Source: an uncultured Pelagibacteraceae bacterium (GTDB lineage: Bacteria > Pseudomonadota > Alphaproteobacteria > Pelagibacterales > Pelagibacteraceae). Taken from it: 63,992 nucleotides of DNA. The notes below the pieces were generated by a model. That model did no database searches. It had not been told where the DNA came from and was given only the letters and a program-made list of their open reading frames with translations. The stretch lies in the NCBI GenBank assembly GCA_902560685.1, contig CACEMT010000006.1:1-63992 (forward strand), given 5' to 3'. Below, piece by piece: positions 9,069-17,478 of the stretch (the stretch's first letter is position 1; every line of letters starts with the position of its first letter). The position numbers and the translations under genes were made by a program.

Positions 9069-10565
9069 ATGCATAGAAAAACTAATTTTTTTAGTCTTGT
9101 AATTTTATTATTTTTTTGGATTGGTAATTCTTTTGCAGAAAACTTTGATTTAAAGTTAAAAGATATTAGAGGAGAAATTAATAGAGATAATTTAACTGAG
9201 GCAATCAAACTATTAAAAAAAATTAAAGTAGGAAACGAACTGCAACAAGACAAAATTAATATTCTGTTTGGAGATATTTATCTAAAAATAAATAAAACAA
9301 ATAAAGCTGAAGAATTTTATGAAAAATCTTTTTTTACAACAAATCAAGACATTGAAGCTCTAAGCGTAGTTGGTTTAGCTGAAGTAAAATTAATTCAAGG
9401 AAAGCTTAATGATGCTATTCAATTTGCAAAACAAGCAATTTCTCTAAATCCTGACGGAATTAGGCCAAAAATTATCTTTGCGATTGCAAAAACCAGAATT
9501 GGTGAAGGTGAAGAAGCAATTAAAGTATTAAGTGAATTATATAGTACCAGAAAAGACGCAGAAGTGGCCCTAGCAATTTCAGATTACTACATTTCATTTG
9601 ACGACGTAGAGCAAGCCATAAAAATACTGGAGGATTATTTAAATAGAACTCCAAATAACATCAAAGTTCTAGATCAAATAGCAACTTTATATTTAATGAA
9701 TGGAAATAAAGAAAATGCAATTGAAGCAAAATTAAAAGTTTTTAAGTTTCATGAGATCAATAGAAATAAAGACAAAGCAAGATCAGCAAAAACTTGGATC
9801 ATATCAGTTGATCCTACTTATTTTGATGAACCGGTCGTAGTTGAAAAAATTGAAGAGAATGAAATTAAAGATTATGTAGAGGACGAAATAGAAAGTTATG
9901 ATGAAAATAAAGTTACACCAAACTATGAAGATTTTGCATTTGCACCAGATGGTAATGGCAGTGGATTTATAGTTGGTAATGGAAAATTTGTTATAACTAA
10001 CTACCATGTAATAGAAAAAGCGAAAAAAATTTCAGTAAGAAATGGAAGTGGAAATGTAACTAAGGCAATTGTTTTAGATTATTCTAAAGATTATGATCTT
10101 GCAATTTTAGAATTAAAAGATCCATATCCAAAAGAATTTGCGGTTGATTCAAAAGATTTTGCAGATCCAAAAGCTGGCGAGGACGTAATATCTTTAGGGT
10201 ACCCTGGTATTGGATTAACTTTTGAACAACCAACAATAACCCAAGGTATAGTTAGCAAAGTTTTAAAAGATGAAGGCATCTTCCTTACAACTGCAGCAAT
10301 TAACCAAGGAAATAGTGGTGGACCAATTTTTAATTTAAATGGAAAATTAGTGGGCGTTAGTTTTGCAGGTTTAGATAAAGTGGCATTTTTTTTAGAATCA
10401 GGTCAGATACCAACTGATATGGGTTTTGCTATTAACAGTAACAAGATTAATGAAGTATTTAAATATAAAAAAAAAGTACCGATTAAATCTGTAAAGTTTG
10501 ACAAAGCTACAATCTATGAAAATAAATTACCAAGCATCGTGCTCGTAGCAATCTCTCTAGAATGA
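9069..10565 (+). CDS. Exported TPR plus trypsin-like (S1C/HtrA-type) serine protease
   Basis: This 498-residue protein starts with a signal peptide (MHRKTNFFSLVILLFFWIG, cut likely after SFA). Residues about 60-235 are tetratricopeptide-like helix pairs and 255-285 form an acidic linker. A trypsin-fold protease domain follows (about 290-470) with a full catalytic triad: His313 in NYHVI, Asp343 in DYDLAIL and Ser416 in GNSGGP. Unlike classical DegP/HtrA there is no recognisable PDZ domain; only about 50 residues follow the protease, and the sensing role may have passed to the N-terminal TPRs. It is the first gene of a plus-strand unit and overlaps the next gene by four bases (ATGA). Its placement between caspase units suggests it cleaves, activates or is activated by the caspases, which is inference. 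Confidence 0.85.
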   Translation: MHRKTNFFSLVILLFFWIGNSFAENFDLKLKDIRGEINRDNLTEAIKLLKKIKVGNELQQDKINILFGDIYLKINKTNKAEEFYEKSFFTTNQDIEALSVVGLAEVKLIQGKLNDAIQFAKQAISLNPDGIRPKIIFAIAKTRIGEGEEAIKVLSELYSTRKDAEVALAISDYYISFDDVEQAIKILEDYLNRTPNNIKVLDQIATLYLMNGNKENAIEAKLKVFKFHEINRNKDKARSAKTWIISVDPTYFDEPVVVEKIEENEIKDYVEDEIESYDENKVTPNYEDFAFAPDGNGSGFIVGNGKFVITNYHVIEKAKKISVRNGSGNVTKAIVLDYSKDYDLAILELKDPYPKEFAVDSKDFADPKAGEDVISLGYPGIGLTFEQPTITQGIVSKVLKDEGIFLTTAAINQGNSGGPIFNLNGKLVGVSFAGLDKVAFFLESGQIPTDMGFAINSNKINEVFKYKKKVPIKSVKFDKATIYENKLPSIVLVAISLE

Positions 10566-11353
10566 AAAAATTTTTAATTATTTTCTTATTTTTAACTTTT
10601 ACTGCCTCTGCGGAAGAGGTTATTACAGAAGGAAGTTATATGTACACTGGTAATATAAGTGAAAATGAAGCGTGTTCGCTTGCTAAAGAAAGAGCCAAGC
10701 TTAAAGCTTTGGAAAAAGTTACAGGACAAAAAATTTCATCAGAAGAAATGGAAAATTGTTCAGAAGTGGACGGCAAAACTTCTTGTGAAAGAAACCAATT
10801 TTTTTTCAGCTCATTTGATGGTGAGATTACAAAATTAAAACAATTAGGAAAAGAAATAGTAGACCAAAAAATCGATAATTCAGATGAAAAAACTTATATT
10901 TGCAAAATAAAAATACAAACCGAAGTTACAAAAATAATTCAAAACATGGATAGTTCTTTTGATTTTAATGTAAAAATAAATGAAAAAAACTTTAAAGAGG
11001 GTGATGAACTTGTAATTGATTTAATATTAAATAAACCTATTTACTTAACTATTTTTCAAATATTACCTTATGAAACGAAAGATTTTCAAGTTTATAAAAT
11101 ATTTCCAAATGAATTGGATGATAAAAACTATCTTACTGATGAGACTGTGACTTTACCAAGAAGCGGAAAATGGAAAGCATATTTTCCAAATAATGTAAAT
11201 AAAAGAAGTGTTGATGAGTATTTATTCATAGTTGCGTCTGAAAAAGACATTAAATGGCTACCAAAATATACAAAAAAAGAAGATTTAAAAAATGCTTATA
11301 TTAGAGAAAAATTTATAATATATAAGTATAAAAGTTACACTATTTATAAGTAA
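10562..11353 (+). CDS. Exported DUF4384-like protein with a FlgT-N-like front half
   Basis: A 263-residue protein with a signal peptide (MKKFLIIFLFLTFTASA). The first half, with an ACSLAKERAKLKALEKVTG stretch, resembles the alpha-beta domain found at the start of FlgT and LPP20-type proteins. It contains several Cys residues that could form disulphides in the periplasm. The second half (about 135-235) has the features of DUF4384: a charged strand with GDELVIDL, a hydrophobic YLTIFQIL strand and a late EYLFIVAS strand. DUF4384 domains often occur beside or fused to bacterial caspases, which fits this setting. The gene overlaps the protease gene by four bases and shares one base with the next start, so the three are probably translationally coupled. 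Biochemical function is unknown. Confidence 0.65.
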   Translation: MKKFLIIFLFLTFTASAEEVITEGSYMYTGNISENEACSLAKERAKLKALEKVTGQKISSEEMENCSEVDGKTSCERNQFFFSSFDGEITKLKQLGKEIVDQKIDNSDEKTYICKIKIQTEVTKIIQNMDSSFDFNVKINEKNFKEGDELVIDLILNKPIYLTIFQILPYETKDFQVYKIFPNELDDKNYLTDETVTLPRSGKWKAYFPNNVNKRSVDEYLFIVASEKDIKWLPKYTKKEDLKNAYIREKFIIYKYKSYTIYK

Positions 11354-12990
11354 TGAAAAAGCTATATAAAATTATATTATCATTTGCATTTGTAGTTCTT
11401 ATAAACACATTTGCTCAAACTAATTCTCACGGCCACGGTGTTATAAGTGCAATTGCAATTTTTTCAAATGCAATGGCTTCGGATCATACAGCTGAGAAAC
11501 AAGTGATAAAAGAATTGAAACTTAAAATATATAATCTTGGAGCTGAGCCTGTTAAAAAAAGAATATTAATTGGATCAGATAAAAAATACATACTTCAATT
11601 AAAAGAACAACTAAGTGAACTTGAAAAAGATAATTCTATTAATGAACTTAGGTCAAGTATTGAAAAAGAAATTGAAGAACTTGGTGGAAAACCTATTACT
11701 AAAGTTACCGATATAGATCGAGATGAACAAATTGTTGCACTTAGAAAACAATTAGAAAATCTAAAAATAATTAAAGCTGAAAAAGATCAACCAAAAAAAG
11801 AAAAGCTTAAAGCTCTTAAAAAAGAAATAGAAGATGAAATAATTTCACTTGGAGCTGAGCCTGTTACAAAAAAAAATGAAATCGAAAGTGATGAAGAGCT
11901 TGAAGCGCTACAAAATCAACTAAAAGAATTAAAAAAACTTAAAGCTGATGGGCGAAAAGAGAAAAAACTTAAAGCTATCAAAAAAGAAATAGAAGATGAA
12001 ATAATTTCATTTGGAGAAGAACCTATTACCAAAAAAAATGAATTTGCAGATGATGAAGAACTTGTAGCTTTAGAAAATCAATTAGAAGAAATAAAGAAGC
12101 GTAAAGTCAAAGATTTAAAAGATAAATTAGAAGAATTAAAAAAACTTAAAGAAGAAAAAGAAAAAGAAGAAAGACTAAATGCTCTTAAAGAGGAAATAGA
12201 AGATGAAATAGTTGCTCTTGGAGCTGAGCCTGTTACCAAAAACATTGAATTTATTGATGATAAAAATATTCAAGCGCTAGGAAAACAACTAGAACAACTC
12301 AGATTAGATGCAGAAAAGAAAAAAGCTGCAGAAATATTTGAACAAGACAGACAAAAAGTAATACAAGTCGTTACACAAGAAATATTAGCACTAGGAGAAA
12401 CTCCAATATCTGAATTTGAGGTTAACAATGAGGATGAGTTTATAAATGCTTTAAGGGAACAAGTTGAAAAAATAAAACAAATTAAAGAAGAAGAAGAAAA
12501 AGAAATTAGAGAAGCTATTCCTGATTGGTTTATTATGATGCCAAAAGCTAATGAGAAAGTTATTTATGTAAGAGGAACAGCGGTTGTTGATACTTTACAA
12601 GGATCAATGGACTCAGCAACTAATGCTGCTTTGAGAGAACTTGGTAAAAAACTGGAGACCAGACTAAATTCAAAAGTTAGTGAAACCGTTAGACAAGCAG
12701 GAATAGGTGAAGATATAACAACAAAATCTGAAATGAATAGAGTTTCTACTATAGTGGTTAAGGAAGTTACTATAAGTGGATATGAAATATCTCAAACTAA
12801 AATGTTTAAAACAGATAATGGTAAATACAGAAGCTTCATTTTATTAGAATACCCGACAGGAAATTTATACAAAGCATTCCTAAACAGACTAGAAAATTCA
12901 GATGCTATTAAAGATAGTTTGCAAGCAATTAAAGATACAGATACTTTTAAAGAATTAGAAGCTTACGTTGCAGAATTTTCTGGAGCTTAA
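11353..12990 (+). CDS. Exported coiled-coil protein with six GAEPVTK repeats and an LPP20-like C-terminal domain
   Basis: A 545-residue protein. The N-terminus has a hydrophobic segment (about 5-22) and a second one near 27-42, so the exact signal cleavage site is unclear. Residues about 50-385 contain six copies of a motif like LGAEPVTK followed by acidic residues and a helix of the (A/L)LxxQLExLK type, spaced irregularly by Glu/Lys coiled coil. The C-terminal domain (from about 388, IPDWFIMMPK) carries the LPP20 pattern: a PDW entry, a VRGTAVV strand, an Ala-rich helix with AALRELGKKLETRL, then VKEVTISGYEI. LPP20 domains are typical of outer-membrane-associated lipoproteins, but I see no lipobox here. 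The stop lies one base from the stop of the convergent caspase gene. It may be a structural partner of the protease, judged only from operon position. Confidence 0.7.
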   Translation: MKKLYKIILSFAFVVLINTFAQTNSHGHGVISAIAIFSNAMASDHTAEKQVIKELKLKIYNLGAEPVKKRILIGSDKKYILQLKEQLSELEKDNSINELRSSIEKEIEELGGKPITKVTDIDRDEQIVALRKQLENLKIIKAEKDQPKKEKLKALKKEIEDEIISLGAEPVTKKNEIESDEELEALQNQLKELKKLKADGRKEKKLKAIKKEIEDEIISFGEEPITKKNEFADDEELVALENQLEEIKKRKVKDLKDKLEELKKLKEEKEKEERLNALKEEIEDEIVALGAEPVTKNIEFIDDKNIQALGKQLEQLRLDAEKKKAAEIFEQDRQKVIQVVTQEILALGETPISEFEVNNEDEFINALREQVEKIKQIKEEEEKEIREAIPDWFIMMPKANEKVIYVRGTAVVDTLQGSMDSATNAALRELGKKLETRLNSKVSETVRQAGIGEDITTKSEMNRVSTIVVKEVTISGYEISQTKMFKTDNGKYRSFILLEYPTGNLYKAFLNRLENSDAIKDSLQAIKDTDTFKELEAYVAEFSGA

Positions 12991-12991
12991 A

Positions 12992-14656
12992 TTAATATCT
13001 CATTAATATTTTATCGGGATCACCCGCAAGAGATGGTGTTTGTTTTCTACCCAGCTCAGAAGCTTTTAACGGAACATGATCATTAAGATATGAAAGAAGT
13101 TCACCATTAGTTATTTTTCTATCTGAATTAATGTCTGCATTGCCTTCTAAACCTTTCATAACATAATAGGAAAAAATTCCATGTTTTGCCTCTTTTAACC
13201 CAGAAGATATTTGGTCTAAACCAGAAGCTGAAAAGATTGTAAAGTTTTTTGGTATATCAGATTGATCTTCGAGCTTTAGTCTTATTGGTCTAGCATCAGC
13301 TAAAAGAGTTTGCTCTTCTCTTGAAACTCCACTGTAACAAGTGTCAAAAAACATTGTAACCGATTTAGGTTCAAGAGCTAAAATTATATCAAAAAGTTCT
13401 TTTCTCGATAAAGCAGTTCTTCTTAACAAATCAGGATCACTATCTTGAGGTAAAATATATAATTCTTCACCATTACTAGATGCTAAGCCATGACCTGCAA
13501 AAAAAATTAATAAGTCGGTTTGATTCTTTTTGATTTTGGGAGGTAGCCATTTTTCTAGAGTTACAAAAGTATTTGTAAGTTTCGCATCATTATCTATTAA
13601 TAATTTAATATTTTGTTTACTTACACCAAAGCCTTTTCTTGCATATTCGTAAAAGTATTTTGCATCTAAATTTGCATAAGTGGCCATTGGAGATTTTTCA
13701 TAATTTTCTATTCCAAATATTATTGCAGTTTTATATTTCTTTGGAACAGATTTTAATTTAGAGGGATTGAGCTTATCTATTTTATCAACAATCAAAGTCT
13801 CATCTAAACTAACGGTAACATTTACAATTTTAGGCTTAGACTCGTTCCCCCATTGATCAATACCAACAATGCTAACTTTTTCATCTATAGGACTAAATCT
13901 TTTAATTGAAAATTTTCCGTTTTCTGCTGCAAAAATATCGTTATCAACTTTAACATATAAAATATCAGATCCTTCGTCTTCAATTTTACCACTAATCGTG
14001 TAGGAGGTGTCATTAACTGTTATATTTTCTTTTATAATAATAGTTGGTGATTTTTCATCTACTTTGGTTACTACTTGCTTAACTTCCTCTTGTTTGACTT
14101 CGGTAGTTTTCTCAACTTTTTTCGTTTGCTTTTTTTCAACCTTTTTAGCTTGTTTTTTTTCAGACACTTTTTCTCTAACAGATTTTTGTAAGGCCAAACT
14201 CATTCCTTCATGGTCAATATTAAAATCTTCTTTGGATAATCTTGATAATATATATTTTGAAGTTGATTGAGATGTAATTGTAAAAATATATGCAAATAAT
14301 TCTACTGGGTCTTCAAATATTTTTTCTAAATCTTGATCTCTCATAGCTTTAATTAATTTATCAGTATTTTCATTGTTGTTTCTAAATTTTTTACAAACAT
14401 AAAACATTTTAAATTCACTTTTGTTATCAGAGTTTACTAATACATATTCTCTTTTTTGACCTTGCTTTCCCTCTAACCATAACGTGCTTACCTGTCTAGT
14501 TCCGCCTAACAGTTTTGTTAATTCATCGCATGATATCCCTTCATAAATTATATTATTTTTTATTAAAACTTTTTGTGAATCAAAAGTTATTTGGGAAAAA
14601 GAATAATTAATTAAAAGATTGTAGATTATAAATAGGTATAAAAATTTTTTTATCAT
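12992..14656 (-). CDS. Exported caspase (peptidase C14) protein, compact form
   Basis: This is the shortest of the three complete caspases in the window, 554 residues. It has a signal peptide (MIKKFLYLFIIYNLLINYSFS), an uncharacterised front domain (about 25-160) with Cys residues, a Lys-rich linker (about 165-195), an Ig-like module (about 203-285, with ITVND and FSPIDE) and a caspase domain from about 308 to 545. The dyad is His389 in FAGHG and Cys440 in DTCYSG, with the same 51-residue spacing as in the two larger paralogues. The terminal ADINSDRKITNGELL loop is EF-hand-like. It follows the upstream gene directly (stop then ATG with no spacer), and both leaders begin MIKKFL. It probably acts in the periplasm or at the outer membrane; the substrate is unknown. 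Confidence 0.88.
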   Translation of the reverse strand: MIKKFLYLFIIYNLLINYSFSQITFDSQKVLIKNNIIYEGISCDELTKLLGGTRQVSTLWLEGKQGQKREYVLVNSDNKSEFKMFYVCKKFRNNNENTDKLIKAMRDQDLEKIFEDPVELFAYIFTITSQSTSKYILSRLSKEDFNIDHEGMSLALQKSVREKVSEKKQAKKVEKKQTKKVEKTTEVKQEEVKQVVTKVDEKSPTIIIKENITVNDTSYTISGKIEDEGSDILYVKVDNDIFAAENGKFSIKRFSPIDEKVSIVGIDQWGNESKPKIVNVTVSLDETLIVDKIDKLNPSKLKSVPKKYKTAIIFGIENYEKSPMATYANLDAKYFYEYARKGFGVSKQNIKLLIDNDAKLTNTFVTLEKWLPPKIKKNQTDLLIFFAGHGLASSNGEELYILPQDSDPDLLRRTALSRKELFDIILALEPKSVTMFFDTCYSGVSREEQTLLADARPIRLKLEDQSDIPKNFTIFSASGLDQISSGLKEAKHGIFSYYVMKGLEGNADINSDRKITNGELLSYLNDHVPLKASELGRKQTPSLAGDPDKILMRY

Positions 14657-15997
14657 TTAATAATTATCACAAGCTGATCCACAAGCTTTATAAGCTGCAG
14701 CACTAGCTTCTTCTGCTGTCCCACCTTGTGCTAAAACATCAAAATATGCTTGCCAACCAGCTGTTACTGCTGCTTCCTCTATTCCTATTGAAACAGCGTA
14801 TGCAATCTCAGCATCTATAGCAGCAGCGAGCTCTGAAGTTACTGCGTCCTCAATTGCTTCACCGGTTGCCTGTTCTATTGCTGAAACAAGTGCTTCTGCC
14901 ATAGCTTCACCTACCGTTTGTTCTATTGCTTCTGCAACACTAGCACTAACAGCTTCTTCAACGCTTTGGTTTATAGAATCTTCAATACTTTCACCTAATT
15001 TATCTTCAATTATTTTATCTATTTCTTCCATAGATACATCGTATTCTTCTGCTATTTTTTCTTTTGCCGCTCTAATTGCTCTATCTATTTTTTTATTAAA
15101 TAATCCCATATTTAAACCAATATTTGGTCTGCCTGGGAGATTAATAAAAAAATGAAATGGCTGAAAATCCCTAGTCAATACTTGATAAAACATTGCATGA
15201 AATTTTTTATTATATCTTCCTTCAATATGTAAAATTTTATCTCCTTCAATAAATAATTCAAGTTTATTGGCATTTGGATCATGCTTTACTTTTTCTTTTT
15301 TCTTTAAAATAAAATCATCTCCTTCTACGTCTAGTACACTGGACACGGTTTTGTCTAGTGATTGAAATACGTTATCTCTTTTTGTTTTATTTATTTTTGC
15401 TGAAATAAAATTTTGGCCATTATTAAAATATTTTATATTTAAATTATCAATTATTATTGCTAATTTTTTACCATCTGAATTTCTTACTACTTTTATTCCA
15501 CCAGCACGATATACTTCTATTGTATAGTTTCCATAAATAATCTGTGTTTTTTCCCACGTTCTTGTGCTTTTTGCTTTTCTAAGTACATTTAAAGTATACG
15601 GTTTTGATTTCTTCTGAACTATTTCTTCTCTAGTAGTATTTTTTTCTATTAGGACTTCTTTTGTTTGTTCATACTGTTCTTTGGTAAGCAATCCATCATC
15701 AAATAATTTTTTAATAACTTCTAATTCCTTTTCTAGTTGGGTTGTTCTTTCCTTGTTTTTTTTAGTTTTTTTAGGCTTGTCTTTATTTAATATTTTTTCT
15801 TTCCTTTTTAAAAGTTTGTTTCTAGAATTTTCATATGTAGTTTTATCAAGTATGCCATCATCTAATAATCGTTTTATATTTATTAAATCTTCAGAAATTT
15901 TATTTAATTGTTCTTCCTTAGATGCGGCTAAAGCTAAATTTGAAAAATTAATAAAAAATATAATTACAACTAATGATTGTAAAAACTTTTTAATCAT
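14657..15997 (-). CDS. Exported protein with two SHOCT-like hairpins and an Ala-rich acidic tail
   Basis: A 446-residue protein with a signal peptide (MIKKFLQSLVVIIFF..., cut near ALAAS). Two SHOCT-like hairpins sit at about 33-64 and 87-117, each reading IKxLxDDGxLxKxxYExxxxxLL. The same motif occurs inside the binding-protein/caspase fusion at 2200-5949. A middle domain (about 140-290), probably beta-rich, matches nothing I know. From about 325 to 440 the chain becomes a Glu/Ala-rich helix with repeats like EAVSASVAEAIEQ, ending in a short Cys-containing tail (ACGSACDNY). SHOCT motifs are usually oligomerisation or membrane-proximal elements. It is the first gene of a two-gene unit with the caspase. 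It could be a scaffold or partner of that caspase, but no enzymatic function is visible. Confidence 0.68.
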   Translation of the reverse strand: MIKKFLQSLVVIIFFINFSNLALAASKEEQLNKISEDLINIKRLLDDGILDKTTYENSRNKLLKRKEKILNKDKPKKTKKNKERTTQLEKELEVIKKLFDDGLLTKEQYEQTKEVLIEKNTTREEIVQKKSKPYTLNVLRKAKSTRTWEKTQIIYGNYTIEVYRAGGIKVVRNSDGKKLAIIIDNLNIKYFNNGQNFISAKINKTKRDNVFQSLDKTVSSVLDVEGDDFILKKKEKVKHDPNANKLELFIEGDKILHIEGRYNKKFHAMFYQVLTRDFQPFHFFINLPGRPNIGLNMGLFNKKIDRAIRAAKEKIAEEYDVSMEEIDKIIEDKLGESIEDSINQSVEEAVSASVAEAIEQTVGEAMAEALVSAIEQATGEAIEDAVTSELAAAIDAEIAYAVSIGIEEAAVTAGWQAYFDVLAQGGTAEEASAAAYKACGSACDNY

Positions 15998-16088
15998 TAT
16001 TTTTATATTATCACAATTGACAGAAATTTCTCTTATCTAGAAACCTCTAATACTTTATTTTTATTGTCTACAAATAATGAGTTTTTGT

Positions 16089-17072
16089 TTATTTTAAAAT
16101 TTTTTTTAATCTTGTTGCAATTTTTTTATGACCTTGATTATTTAAATGCCCATCAATATGAAAAAAATCACTTTCGTTAAGATTAACATCGTAAAAAGTA
16201 ACATTTTTCATTTGTATAGATTGTCCTTTTGGAAAGTTGTAAAAAAACATATCAAATCCATTTACGTAAAATACAATTATTTTTTTATTATTAAATTCTG
16301 GAAACATCTTTAAATTTTTAATTAATTGATCTTTGTGATGTGAAAATGTTGTTGATTTATTTTTCTTTCTTATTATATCTATTGGGATTGTTGCTGAATA
16401 TCTTAGTGTTTTCTTTAATTTTTGATAAAAGCTTAATTTTGTAATACTTTGCATTAAATCAAATTTTTCTTTTGCCTCTTGCTGAGAAATATTTATGTTA
16501 AAATCTAGATTTTCACCAAAGTCATTAAAACAATATTGAATTAAAATAGTATCGGTATCTTCTAATAATTTAGAATTTTTTAGTCTTACTAGCTGTCGAA
16601 CTGTGCCAAATCCTGATATTGATAAATTATAAACCGGCCTATTAATTTCACTTTCAAGTAAATAAGAAAATGTTTCATCATCATTTACTCCCCAACCCAT
16701 GGCATGAGAATCACCAAGGACAACAATAGATTTTTTTGTTAAATCCCTATAATTATTTGAATATCTTCCATTTTCGTCAAAAGTTAATGATGTTTTAAAT
16801 TCTAAATTATTGAATTCACATGTTGTTTCTTTAGGTTTAAAAATTATTTTATTGTCAAATTCAATGCAATCAGGGTTGGCTTGCCAAATGTTCATTAGTC
16901 CTGCTTTTTGATAAAAATTTCTTTGATACTCTTTAATTAAAATATTTTGAGGCTTTATATCTTTTATTAAAAGTATTGCACTTACTATATATATAGTGAA
17001 GCATATAAATATATAATTAAATAAAATTAAAAAAATATAACCAGATATCTTAAAAAAATTTTTAAAAATCAT
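16089..17072 (-). CDS. Membrane-anchored SGNH/GDSL hydrolase-like protein
   Basis: A 327-residue protein with one N-terminal membrane segment (about 8-38) and an extracytoplasmic domain. The domain has the SGNH block I motif VVLGDSHAMGWG with the likely nucleophile Ser122, and a C-terminal DGHLNNQGH stretch supplying Asp307 and His309. A QYCFND segment in the middle resembles block III, which carries the Asn. Such proteins add or remove acyl or acetyl groups on cell-surface glycans or lipids; no specific substrate can be read from the sequence. It lies three bases downstream of the gamma-glutamylcyclotransferase-like gene, so it probably belongs to the cinA transcript. Its stop is 91 bases from the start of the SHOCT protein gene downstream. 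Confidence 0.7.
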   Translation of the reverse strand: MIFKNFFKISGYIFLILFNYIFICFTIYIVSAILLIKDIKPQNILIKEYQRNFYQKAGLMNIWQANPDCIEFDNKIIFKPKETTCEFNNLEFKTSLTFDENGRYSNNYRDLTKKSIVVLGDSHAMGWGVNDDETFSYLLESEINRPVYNLSISGFGTVRQLVRLKNSKLLEDTDTILIQYCFNDFGENLDFNINISQQEAKEKFDLMQSITKLSFYQKLKKTLRYSATIPIDIIRKKNKSTTFSHHKDQLIKNLKMFPEFNNKKIIVFYVNGFDMFFYNFPKGQSIQMKNVTFYDVNLNESDFFHIDGHLNNQGHKKIATRLKKILK

Positions 17073-17075
17073 TGT

Positions 17076-17477
17076 TTATGACTTTAAAGCCTTGGTCAAA
17101 TATTTCTTATTTAATTTACAGTCCTTATAACCTCTTTTAACAACATTTAGATATTTTTCAGTTGGAAAAGCAAAAGAAGTTTTTTTACACATTGTATATG
17201 TCATTATTTTTTTATTATTATAAATAAAATAAATTTTTTTATATAGAATTGGATAGTCTTCATAAATATCTAGCTTTTTTTCATCACTTTTTGATATTTC
17301 AAATAACCCTCCTGGCACAATAGAATTTTTTTTTGGCTCAATATCGGCTGCTCTATATTTGCTTCTAAACGTTAATCTAAAATTTTTTAAATTAATTTTT
17401 TTTAAGTACTTACTGTCTTTACATCTTCTTTTCATTTGAAAATGATTAAGATTACTTCCGTAAGCAAAATAAAGCAT
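17076..17477 (-). CDS. Gamma-glutamylcyclotransferase-like (AIG2-type) protein
   Basis: A 133-residue cytoplasmic protein of the gamma-glutamylcyclotransferase/AIG2 fold. The substrate-binding loop YFAYGSNL (residues 3-10) is intact, and LDIYEDYP supplies the expected catalytic Glu73. A VPGGLFEI strand lies between them, as in the family. Enzymes of this type release 5-oxoproline from gamma-glutamyl peptides or amines, but the substrate of bacterial single-domain members is often unknown. The gene sits between cinA (one base away) and the SGNH-like gene (three bases away). No regulatory signal is visible. Confidence 0.75.
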   Translation of the reverse strand: MLYFAYGSNLNHFQMKRRCKDSKYLKKINLKNFRLTFRSKYRAADIEPKKNSIVPGGLFEISKSDEKKLDIYEDYPILYKKIYFIYNNKKIMTYTMCKKTSFAFPTEKYLNVVKRGYKDCKLNKKYLTKALKS

Positions 17478-17478
17478 T

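Noticed and set aside
1..15997. The caspase island as a prophage or mobile island
   Set aside because: No integrase, transposase, tRNA-end repeat or phage gene is visible, and base composition looks like the rest of the window by eye.
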